From NCBI GenBank assembly GCA_030432695.1, contig JAUILN010000018.1, positions 62,001 through 126,000 on the forward strand: a stretch of DNA of 64,000 nucleotides. Reading direction: 5' to 3'. Source of the stretch: a bacterium. Lineage in GTDB: Bacteria; Planctomycetota; UBA1135; UBA2386. The position numbers were made by a program, and so were the translations under genes. Positions 53,496 through 61,231 of this stretch are shown one piece after another. Numbering within the stretch: the stretch's first letter is position 1; the number at the start of each line of letters is the position of its first letter. The notes under the pieces are model-generated. The model ran no database searches. It was not told the DNA's origin and saw nothing but the letters and a program-made list of their open reading frames with translations.

Positions 53496-53925
53496 TCACG
53501 CCGGCTGCTCTTCGGGGCGCCGCGGCTCCTTGGCAGGGTCTAGCCGCACGACAGTCGGTCTCGCCCAATCGCGCGTGGCGCCACTCCACCGGTGTGGATT
53601 CGTGCGACGTGCTTGTGCTGGTAGACCTCCTCTCGGTTCTCGAGGATGGCGACGTCCTTGCCGGTGTGGCGATCGGCTGGGGTCACGAAGCGGATTGCGC
53701 TGTGGAAGTGGCCCTCGTTGTGCCACTCGACGAACATGGCGACCCAGGCCGCGGCGTCTTCGAGCGACGCGAAGGTGCGACTCGGATACCACAGCCGGTA
53801 CTTGGCGGTCCTGAAGAGTGCTTCGGGGAAAGGGTTGTCGTTGCCGACGCTGGGCCTGCTGAACGACGAAGCGATCCCGAGCTTCTGGAGCGTTGCCAGC
53901 ATCGTCGCCCTCTTCATGGCAATGC
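53496..53925 (-). pseudogene. IS3-family orfB C-terminal fragment, frameshifted
   Basis: On the minus strand the translation matches the C-terminus of IS3 transposase (TMLATLQKLGIASSFSRPSV, then GNDNPFPEALFRTAKYRLWY and EDVAILENREEVYQHK-like). A frameshift near 53,620 moves the last 30 codons (NPHRWSGATRDWARPTVVRL) to another phase. The catalytic part upstream is missing; homology stops exactly at the edge of a long palindrome. It is inactive. Confidence 0.85.
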
Positions 53926-53985
53926 CGTTGAGCTCCACGTGGACCGCTGGGGCCCCAGCGGTCCACGTGGAGCTCAACGGCATTG
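53920..53985. repeat. Perfect 66-bp palindrome
   Basis: The two 33-base halves are exact reverse complements, with no loop (centre GGGG/CCCC at 53952/53953). The left edge coincides with the broken end of the IS3 orfB fragment. Perfect palindromes of this size are unstable in most bacteria, so either it is recent or the assembly duplicated one arm. Confidence 0.9.
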
Positions 53986-54076
53986 GTCGCGGCCTCCGCG
54001 GCGGGAATGGCTCGCCGGCCGGAGGAGGGTCTGGCTGGCCGGGCATCGTGCGCACAGCTTCGCGGGACTTTGGACT

Positions 54077-54496
54077 TCAGAAGGGGATGTCGTCCAGCGG
54101 GTCGGGCCCGGCTTCGGGAAGCATCGCCCGGTCGTCTTCGAAGTCCGGAAGCGCGTCCCACTCGCTTTCGAACTCGGACGGGGTACCAGCGAGCCGCGCG
54201 GCGCGAGCCTGCCGTCGCTTCTCGTTGCGCAGTCGACCCTGGCGTTCCTTCTCGCGCTGGGCGGTGCGCATCTTCTCGGCGAGCTCCGGGTCGATCGGCA
54301 CGTCGAGCATCTGCAGTTCGACCAATGCGCAGACGTAGTCGACTCCGAACCAGCGTGAGTAGGCGCGGACCACGTTGTCGCCTGCGAACTTCAGCAGGAA
54401 CGACTTCGCGGATTGGAGGCGCGCCCGCCGCTTCATCCGCAGGCGTCGCGGCCGGAGTGGCCTCTTCGATCCTCGCTTGCCGGAGCGTCGGGTCAT
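54077..54496 (-). CDS. Hypothetical basic protein downstream of the HNH gene
   Basis: 139 residues. The N-terminus is very basic (MTRRSGKRGSKRPLRPRRLR), followed by a compact region (AKSFLLKFAGDNVVRAYSRW, then FGVDYVCALVELQMLDVPID), an Arg/Lys/Glu-rich helix and an acidic C-terminus. This looks like a nucleic-acid-binding protein, but I do not recognise the family. It lies 63 bp downstream of the HNH endonuclease on the same strand, so it may belong to that operon. Confidence 0.62.
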   Translation of the reverse strand: MTRRSGKRGSKRPLRPRRLRMKRRARLQSAKSFLLKFAGDNVVRAYSRWFGVDYVCALVELQMLDVPIDPELAEKMRTAQREKERQGRLRNEKRRQARAARLAGTPSEFESEWDALPDFEDDRAMLPEAGPDPLDDIPF

Positions 54497-54559
54497 GTGC
54501 GGATGATCGGGACTCGGGTGGGGGCGGATCAAAGCGGCGGGCAGCGAAGCGGCAACCGG

Positions 54560-55462
54560 TCACCGCGCGAGCGCCTCGAAGCGCATTCGCCGATGCCGCC
54601 GGATGAACTCCGGGAGCGGGTGATCCTCGGCTGCCTCGGGGAGCCGCATCTTGCCGCTCGGCAGCAGCAGGTCCGACACCGTGCTCGGCACCTTGTCGCG
54701 CTTCACGAGGATCTCGTAGTCGTCGCCGAGGGCGAGCAGGCCGCGGTCGAACATCCAGTGGACGGTGCCGGAGAGCGCGATGCCGTTGCGGATCGAGTCG
54801 GGGCCGTGGTCTTCGACCGCCTGGATGTGCGCGGCCTGCACCTCGGGACGGCCGCCGCCGTTCAGGATGCTGAGGCCGGTGAAGGCGCAGGTGTTCTGAT
54901 AGGCGCGGCGAACCGCGTGGCGGAAGGCCTGGTCGCGGAACGGGCGGTGGACGAGTTGCGCGGCGATGCGTCGCGGTGCCTCGGCGACGTGGTCGATCAG
55001 CTCCGGCAGGGAGAGGGGCTGGAGCTTGCCGTAGTAGGCATCCTCACCCCGGCGGGAGATGTCGAAGCCGGCGGCGAGGATGAGCTCGAACTCGGCGTCG
55101 GGGAGATCGCGGACTGCCCAGCCGAACCGGCCCCGGTTGGCGGAGCCATCGCTCTTCAATAGCCGGCTCTCGAAGGCGTCGCTCTCGTTGATGCGCCACG
55201 GCACAGGTGCGTCGAAGTCGAGGTAGCTTCCGACGTAGGCGTAGTAGTGTCCCGACCTCGCGGTGTCGGCCTCGATGCTCTCGACCCGAGCTGTTGCGAA
55301 GTAGGATTCCATCCCCCTCGGTCGGCGAGGCTCGTAGTAGACGATCCAGTCGCGCAGCGCGGACTCGACGTACCTCAGGTACTTGGCCGGGAAGTGGTAA
55401 CGGACCTCGACGAGGTCGTCGTAGGTGGAGTTCGGCTTCGCGGTGAAGACGGCCTTGGCCAT
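54560..55462 (-). CDS. HNH endonuclease with N-terminal PUA-like domain
   Basis: 300 residues. The C-terminal HNH domain has CAFTG (Cys192) before AAHIQAVEDHG (His212), an Asn in SIRNGIALSGTVHWMFDRG (Asn226), and His235. The N-terminal 100 residues (VEVRYHFPAKYLRYVESALR, DWIVYYEPRR, ATARVESIEAD, HYYAYVGSYLDFDAPVPW) read like a PUA/EVE/SRA-type base-sensing fold. That pairing is typical of modification-dependent restriction, but the N-terminal call is my inference. It lies 73 bp after the helicase gene on the same strand. Confidence 0.8.
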   Translation of the reverse strand: MAKAVFTAKPNSTYDDLVEVRYHFPAKYLRYVESALRDWIVYYEPRRPRGMESYFATARVESIEADTARSGHYYAYVGSYLDFDAPVPWRINESDAFESRLLKSDGSANRGRFGWAVRDLPDAEFELILAAGFDISRRGEDAYYGKLQPLSLPELIDHVAEAPRRIAAQLVHRPFRDQAFRHAVRRAYQNTCAFTGLSILNGGGRPEVQAAHIQAVEDHGPDSIRNGIALSGTVHWMFDRGLLALGDDYEILVKRDKVPSTVSDLLLPSGKMRLPEAAEDHPLPEFIRRHRRMRFEALAR

Positions 55463-55535
55463 GCGGGTTATAGCAAGTCTTGCCGAGCGGCCGACGGTCT
55501 CCAACCGTCCTGGCCGGAAACGTGGCCGAGTTCGG

Positions 55536-58500
55536 TCACGTCTCCTTGCCCGTCGTCCTGCCAGGGCCGGAGTGGCTGAGGAGATCTGGAAGCGCCTCCG
55601 TGTCCAGCCCAGTCGGCACCGCGACCACCAGCCGCACCTGCTTCGTCGAGTTACCGCTCCCCTTCGCACCAGGCTTCCGTCCGGCTCGTGCCTGCGCCTT
55701 CCCCAAGCGCCTCCGCAGCATCCCGAATTCCGCCGTCTCGGCCAGCTCGATCGGATACGCCAGTCCTTCGATCTCCAGCCGTCGCTCGTCGGTCGAGAGG
55801 ATGTCCGTCACCTTGCCGGTGTCGAGCAGCACCTCCTCCAGCAGGAGTCCGAGGCGTCCCATCCGTGCCAGCAGCACCTCGAGACCCTGGGTGTATTGCG
55901 AGTTCCGTTCTTCGCTCGAGCCCTTCGTCCCGCCCCGACTGAAGAACACCACCGACACGGTATCTCCGGTCTGCTCCACCCTGAACGTCGCGTCCAATGG
56001 CTGACCCCGCTCGTCGTGGACCTTCAGTTTCCCCGAGAGCTGGCGCCGCAGCGGCCGCATCCGATAGCCGTCGACGGCTCGCTCGCAAACGACCGTCTCG
56101 CTGCGACCGGGCCCGCCCGCCTCGGGTCCGAACCAACCCCGCAGTAGGCCGGGCAGCTCGTTGGTCTCGCCGTCCGCTCCGGTGATCTTGTCGATCGCCA
56201 TCTTGGCGAAGTGCGCCTCGAAGCGGCGGCCATCGGCCGTGAGCGGCACGGTGCCTTCGGGCAGCCCTGGGAAGCTCCGGCGATCCGGGAGCCTGAGGAT
56301 CGGGTGGCGTTGGTTCGAGTACACCGTGCATTGGAAGGAATCGGTCGAGCGGCGGTCGATGGACTCCGCGAGCCTCCAGTCGACCAATTCCCGGGCCATC
56401 TGGCGGAAGGTCTCGCGCAGTTCGGCTCTCACCTCGAAGCAGGCGCCGAGCGCGTCGTCCGCGAGCTCGAAGAAGCCGGAGCTGGACCAGGTCTTCAGCG
56501 GGCCGGCGCGCAGCAGGGCCTCTGCCGACCCGTGCGTGGCGATTCCCCGCTGGACCTCGGCCCTGAGCAGCGGAGATCGGTCGGCGATGCGCTGCAATCG
56601 ACTGGCCAGCTCTCGGACTGCGAGTCCACCGGGCAGCGCATCGGCGGCGAGTAGTGCCTGGAGCACCAGCAGCTCGAGGATCTGGTCCTTGGTGGCAGTC
56701 TCGAGGTGCTCGAGGAACTCCCCTAACTCGCGGAGCACCACCTCTTCGTCGGCGGTGAGATCCGCCATCGTCCGCACGAGGCCGAACCACGAATCGAACG
56801 AGCGGCGCAGGATCTGCTGCGATAGCGCGACCGTCTCGCGCAGTTCGGTCGGCGCGGGCCGGCGGCCGTGCCGTTCGCGGAAGTCGGCATAGCTCGCGCG
56901 GAGCCGTTCGGCGCCCGGAGCCGGCTTCAGCAGCTCGTCGAGCAGCGTCTCCACGAGGTCGTAGGTCACCTCGCAGCCGGGCGGCAGGTCGAGGTCGCCA
57001 CGCCGCAGCCGATCTAATGCCTGGCGTAGCGCCTCCGGACTGTCGCCCCATCCCAGCAGCGCTCCGAACAATGCCCGCGGCTTCTCGAGGAACACGCGGT
57101 GGTTGCCGATGTAGTCGATCACCTGCAGGCGCTGCTTGCCCTCTGCCTTGCGGAGACCGCGCCCGAGTTGCTGCAGCCACAGGATCCGACTCTCGGTCGG
57201 TCGCAGCATCAGCACGGTGTCGATGGTCGGCACGTCGACCCCCTCATTGAACATGTCGACGCTGAAGACGATGTCGAGGTCACCGTTCTTCAGGGCCTCC
57301 ATCGTGAGCGTGCGGGGCGCGCTCGTTGCGCCGGAATGCACCGCCGCGGCGTGTTTGCCGTGCGCGTTGAACCACTCGGCCATGAAGTCGGCATGGCGCT
57401 GGGAGCAGCAGAAGCCGAGCGCCTGCTTGCCCGCGTAACGCTCGAAGTGCTCGAAGGCGTTCTGGGCGCGCTCGTGGGTGGCGAGGGCCTCGGTGAGTGC
57501 CACCTCGTCGAAGCGGCTGCTGCGCCACGGGATCTGTGCGTAGTCCACGTCGTCGGGCACGCCGAGATAATGGAACGGCGCGAGGTGGCCCTCGCGGATG
57601 CCTTGGCCGAGATCGGCGCGGTAGACCAGGTTGCGGCCGCAGAGCGCCAGCAGGTCGGCGCCGTCGGTGCGCTCCGGGGTCGCGGTGAGGCCGAGGAGGA
57701 AGCGTGGCTCGAAGTGGTCGATCAGCGCGCGGTAGGTGCGGGCTGCGGCGTGGTGGAACTCGTCGACGACGATGTAGTCGAACTGGTCGGGCGGGAACGA
57801 GCGGAGATGGGTGGCTCGGGCGAGGGTCTGGACCGAGGCGAACAGCACCTCGGCCTCGGGCACCTTCTCGCTGCCGGTGAACTTGCCGAGCGCGGCGGCG
57901 GGGCGGATCCGGCGGAAGGTGGTGATGGCCTGGTCGAGGATCTCGTCGCGGTGGGCGACGAACAGCACCCGGGGGAAGTCGACGCTGTCGAAGGCGGCGA
58001 GCCAGGTCTTGCCCAGGCCGGTGGCGAGGACCACGAGGCCGGCAGTGTTGCCGTCGGCGCGGGTGGCTCGCAGCGCGGTGAGGGCCGCTTCCTGGAAGGC
58101 GTGGGGAGCGGGTGGCTCGGGTGCCGTCTCCTGTGCCACACCGGTGATCGTCGGCGATTGTGGACGCCGGCGCCGGCGGTAGGCGTCGATCCATTCGTGC
58201 GTGAGTTCGCGCGTGGCCGCGTGCGCGAACAACCGCTCGAAGCCGTTCGCGATCGACGCGAAGCCGGCGCGGTCGGTGGAGCGGACGATGCGGTAGTTCC
58301 ACTCGATGCCGGTCTGCAGTGCGGTCTGCGACAGGTTGGAGCTGCCCACGAAGGCGATGCCGCGGCCGTCGGCGAAATGGAACAGGTAGCTCTTGGGATG
58401 AAAGCTGCGGTCGGCGGCTTCGAAGACGCGCAGCGCGCGGTTGCCGGGGAGGTCGAGGAGCGCCTCGAGACCGTCGGGGTCGGTGGCGCCGAGGTAGTCG

Positions 58501-59060
58501 CCGGTGAGCAGGCGGAGCCGGCCGGGTGGTGTGCGCCAGGCGAGGAGGTCGTCGAGGTGCGCGCGGAGGAGGTCGACTCCGCGGCGCATCACGAAGGCCA
58601 CCGCGATGTCGACCCGCGCGGCGCGGGCGAAGCAGGGCGAGAGGTGAGGCAACAGCGGGTCGGACTCGCCGGAGACGAGGCCTTCGGTGTGCGGGAGGGC
58701 GAGTTCGGCGGTGTCGCGGAGGCGGCCGGCCTGCGGTGCGTCTCGGTCGCGGTCGGGACCTATGCGGATGAAGAAGTGCGGGGTCGTCGGCCCGGGAACG
58801 GGGCCTTCGTTCCAGCCGACGTGGAACGACTCCTCGGGGTGGTTGCGATGGAGGAACTCGAGAGCCCGGTCGATGGCCGCCAGCAGGGTCTGCTTCTCCG
58901 CGGCGTCGGCCAGGTGCCAGTGGGCGAAGTGGCGGCGCGGGACGATCAGGGCGCCGCGGGAGTCGAGCGGGTCACCGTCGGCCAGGATGCGGATAGCGCC
59001 GAGGTCGCCGCGGATGCGTGGGGCTTCGGGGTGGCAGAGCGGGCAGGTGGGCTCGGGCAT
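55536..59060 (-). CDS. HIT-like / PLD-nuclease-like / SF2 helicase fusion
   Basis: 1,174 residues. Residues 1-105 look like a HIT domain (CPLCHPE start, FHVGWNEGPVPGPTTPHFFI), but the catalytic His triad is eroded to one His. Residues 140-290 are PLD-like (HPKSYLFHFADG, His221 and Lys223; FVGSSNLSQTAL). Residues 320-660 form an SF2 helicase with ATGLGKT (346-352), DEFHH (433-437), TATPERTDG and QQLGRGLRKAEGK. The remaining 500 residues are unassigned. Fusions of PLD and SF2 helicases belong to nucleic-acid defence or repair. The 73-bp gap to the HNH gene suggests an operon. Confidence 0.85.
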   Translation of the reverse strand: MPEPTCPLCHPEAPRIRGDLGAIRILADGDPLDSRGALIVPRRHFAHWHLADAAEKQTLLAAIDRALEFLHRNHPEESFHVGWNEGPVPGPTTPHFFIRIGPDRDRDAPQAGRLRDTAELALPHTEGLVSGESDPLLPHLSPCFARAARVDIAVAFVMRRGVDLLRAHLDDLLAWRTPPGRLRLLTGDYLGATDPDGLEALLDLPGNRALRVFEAADRSFHPKSYLFHFADGRGIAFVGSSNLSQTALQTGIEWNYRIVRSTDRAGFASIANGFERLFAHAATRELTHEWIDAYRRRRRPQSPTITGVAQETAPEPPAPHAFQEAALTALRATRADGNTAGLVVLATGLGKTWLAAFDSVDFPRVLFVAHRDEILDQAITTFRRIRPAAALGKFTGSEKVPEAEVLFASVQTLARATHLRSFPPDQFDYIVVDEFHHAAARTYRALIDHFEPRFLLGLTATPERTDGADLLALCGRNLVYRADLGQGIREGHLAPFHYLGVPDDVDYAQIPWRSSRFDEVALTEALATHERAQNAFEHFERYAGKQALGFCCSQRHADFMAEWFNAHGKHAAAVHSGATSAPRTLTMEALKNGDLDIVFSVDMFNEGVDVPTIDTVLMLRPTESRILWLQQLGRGLRKAEGKQRLQVIDYIGNHRVFLEKPRALFGALLGWGDSPEALRQALDRLRRGDLDLPPGCEVTYDLVETLLDELLKPAPGAERLRASYADFRERHGRRPAPTELRETVALSQQILRRSFDSWFGLVRTMADLTADEEVVLRELGEFLEHLETATKDQILELLVLQALLAADALPGGLAVRELASRLQRIADRSPLLRAEVQRGIATHGSAEALLRAGPLKTWSSSGFFELADDALGACFEVRAELRETFRQMARELVDWRLAESIDRRSTDSFQCTVYSNQRHPILRLPDRRSFPGLPEGTVPLTADGRRFEAHFAKMAIDKITGADGETNELPGLLRGWFGPEAGGPGRSETVVCERAVDGYRMRPLRRQLSGKLKVHDERGQPLDATFRVEQTGDTVSVVFFSRGGTKGSSEERNSQYTQGLEVLLARMGRLGLLLEEVLLDTGKVTDILSTDERRLEIEGLAYPIELAETAEFGMLRRRLGKAQARAGRKPGAKGSGNSTKQVRLVVAVPTGLDTEALPDLLSHSGPGRTTGKET

Positions 59061-59094
59061 GAAGCGGCCGCGTGGAAGACTCCGGCGTGGAGGT

Positions 59095-59278
59095 TAGGAG
59101 TCAGGGTCACGGGAGACCATTCCGACCAGCACGCGCCCTCGCACCCAGGACATTGCCGCGCAGTGTTCCCTGGTGTGCCGGCTCGCCGAATCCACCGATT
59201 CGGCTACGTTTCGCGGCTTCGTCCCGGGCACGAGTTCACGCACTGGATCGGAACGTGTCCCGTGACCCTGCCTCCTAG
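59095..59278. repeat. Dispersed intergenic repeat, copy 2
   Basis: 184 bp, matching 6662-6829 in nearly all segments (both ends, the GCCGAATC/GATTCGGC hairpin, and the block CGCCCTCGCACCCAGGACAT), with one short insertion of about 15 bp before the hairpin. The right end is identical (CCTCCTAG) and the left end has one change. It starts 34 bp upstream of the helicase start codon, so it occupies the leader or promoter of that operon. Confidence 0.8.
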
Positions 59279-59437
59279 CGGCAACGGTCGCTCGCCTCGA
59301 GAGTCGGAGTCGCCGGGCGGCAGACCGCTTGGGCCGGTGTCCTCGTCGCAGGCGCGGGTCTCGTTCAGCAGTCCCTCCGCGAGGCGGTTCCTGGACCCGT
59401 CGAGATCGCGCGGCACCGCGTCCCTCACGGCGAATGG

Positions 59438-60343
59438 CTAACTGCCGTCCCAACTCCCACGCTCCGGATTCCAAACCCCCACCGCGGTCGCTCCGGAGAG
59501 CACGGGGTTCAGGAACCGCGCCGCCGCGCCATGCACCGCTTCGAGCGTGGGCCACGGCAGGTCGTCGGCGTCCGCCATGGTCCGGTAGGCCTCACGCCAC
59601 GCTTCGGGAGGCGCGGTCACCGTCGTTGGGATCGGATGCGTCTCGCGGAAGGAGAAGGTCGTCTTCAGGGCCCGGCGCAACTCCTCGGCTGCGATCGGTC
59701 CGGTCGTGGCAAGCAGCGCGAGATCTGGAAGGTCCTTCACTCGCGAGTTCGGCCGCGTGCGAGGCATCGTGTAGGCGTGCAGTTTCTCGGCGATGTGCGA
59801 GGCCACCGGATACACGCGGATGCGAGTGGGTGTGATGCCGGCGAAGTCGAGCAGTCGGTCGCCGGAGACCTCGTCGGGTTCTCCGACCAGCGGATCGCCG
59901 AAGCCGATGTCGATCCCGAAGCGGCGGCCGTAGATCTTGCCGGCGAGGCGGCACTCGGCGGTGAAGCGGTGACCTGCATACTTCATCCCGTCGCCGAGGA
60001 TGTCCGGATGGTGACGATCTCGCTGCACCTCGAAGCGCATGAAGTCGTCGAGGTCCAGGGTGCCAGCACGTTGGAGGCGCTCGAGCAATTGGGCCGGCGA
60101 CCCCATCATGCGCAGATCGACGTCCTTGGTGCTCCGGGCGCGCCGCAGGCGGACTTCGAGGACGAGTCCGCCCTTCAGGACGACGCTGCCGTCGGTCGCC
60201 AGGTGGATGCGAGCCAGAAAGCGTTCGAACACCAGGAGCTGGCGGCGTCGGACCAGGTCGGCGCCTGATCCCGTGGCGGAACGAAGGTGGTGCTCGAGCG
60301 CCTGCTTGAACGCGGCAGGAGTCGCGTAGCGTGGACCGGTCAT
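59438..60343 (-). CDS. abiEii: AbiEii-type nucleotidyltransferase toxin
   Basis: 301 residues. The nucleotidyltransferase core shows VVLKGGLVLEVRLRRARSTK, then DVDLRM (the Asp pair of the Pol-beta-like active site); a Lys/Arg-rich segment (GIDIGFGDPLVGE) and a helical C-terminus (VASHIAEKLHAYTMPRTRPN, then SRVKDLPDLALLA) follow. Family members are type IV toxins that transfer nucleotides to tRNA or GTP and mediate abortive infection. It overlaps the antitoxin gene by 4 bases. The start is ATG 60343. Confidence 0.92.
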   Translation of the reverse strand: MTGPRYATPAAFKQALEHHLRSATGSGADLVRRRQLLVFERFLARIHLATDGSVVLKGGLVLEVRLRRARSTKDVDLRMMGSPAQLLERLQRAGTLDLDDFMRFEVQRDRHHPDILGDGMKYAGHRFTAECRLAGKIYGRRFGIDIGFGDPLVGEPDEVSGDRLLDFAGITPTRIRVYPVASHIAEKLHAYTMPRTRPNSRVKDLPDLALLATTGPIAAEELRRALKTTFSFRETHPIPTTVTAPPEAWREAYRTMADADDLPWPTLEAVHGAAARFLNPVLSGATAVGVWNPERGSWDGS

Positions 60344-60927
60344 CGGGCTCCTCCCGGACGCCGCAGCCGGGCAGCGAGGTTCCGGCGGTCCTCGACCGTG
60401 ATCAGTCCTCGTTGCCTCGCCTCGCGGAGTGCCTGTTCGACGATCTCGGGTGAGGCATGTGCCGCGATGCACTCGGCGAGGGCGCGTCGGGGGGTGGTCA
60501 CCGGCACCACATCGACCCACTCACGGTCGGCGTCCGTCAGGTCGTCGCAGTGAAGGAGTAGGCCATCGGGTACACGCATGCGGCGCGCGCTCCACGCGGC
60601 CGGGACCGTGAGGTGCGCCTTGGCAGGTAGGGCGTCGGAGAGATCGTGGAGGAGCAGGCTGGTCTCGTGGGAGAACACGCCGCCCCGATCCGACCAGAGC
60701 CACAGCTCCACAAGGTCCTCGTGCTCGCCGGCGGGGAACTGGGCGAGTCGGTAGATGCCGCGCCGCAGGCGGCGGACCCGGCCGGCGCGGAGGTGCTTCT
60801 GTAGGTGCTGCGACGAGTAGCCACAGGTCTCGGCCTGGGAGAGGGTGAACAGGCCGGATTGGGTTTCCGCGGTCTGATACAGCCGATCCCAGGCCGGGGA
60901 CGGGGGCATCGGGCGTGGCGAGGGCAT
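60340..60927 (-). CDS. abiEi: AbiEi antitoxin / transcriptional repressor
   Basis: 195 residues: an N-terminal winged helix-turn-helix (GLFTLSQAETCGYSSQHLQK, then VRRLRRGIYRLAQFP) and the C-terminal antitoxin domain (RRALAECIAAHASPEIVEQA, then LREARQRGL). In characterised systems AbiEi binds inverted repeats in its own promoter and counteracts AbiEii without forming a tight complex. It is the first gene of the pair; an inverted repeat lies 9 bp upstream of its start. Confidence 0.93.
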   Translation of the reverse strand: MPSPRPMPPSPAWDRLYQTAETQSGLFTLSQAETCGYSSQHLQKHLRAGRVRRLRRGIYRLAQFPAGEHEDLVELWLWSDRGGVFSHETSLLLHDLSDALPAKAHLTVPAAWSARRMRVPDGLLLHCDDLTDADREWVDVVPVTTPRRALAECIAAHASPEIVEQALREARQRGLITVEDRRNLAARLRRPGGAR

Positions 60928-60936
60928 CGCACGAAA

Positions 60937-60953
60937 CTAAACCGGAGGTTTAG
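60937..60953. promoter_or_regulatory. Candidate AbiEi operator (inverted repeat)
   Basis: CTAAACC-GGA-GGTTTAG: perfect 7-bp arms with a 3-base spacer, positioned immediately before the abiEi start. It is AT-rich against the local background. AbiEi proteins autoregulate through such repeats, so this is a likely repressor site; a second copy was not found. Confidence 0.6.
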
Positions 60954-61231
60954 ATGTGTGCAACCAGGTCCGAGGTTGCCGGGGCCCGTGCTCGTCGTCG
61001 GCGACGCAGCGAGACGGTGTTGGGGGAACCGATCGGACATCCCGCGCGACGCGGCGCGGCGTTCGAGAGACTGAGCGTGGGGCGAGCCGGTGGGCACCGC
61101 CGGTGGAGCTACCTCTGGACCACGACCGAAGGGCCTGCATCGCCTGGGGGGTGCGACGCGGGGCCTGCGCTTGCAGCGCAACTTCGTCCGTCGAGGCGAT
61201 TCGGCGACCGACACGACCGGTGGTGAACCGC

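Noticed and set aside
57099..59441. Plus-strand open frame of 780 codons opposite the helicase
   Set aside because: The minus strand has complete helicase motifs; the plus-strand reading has none.
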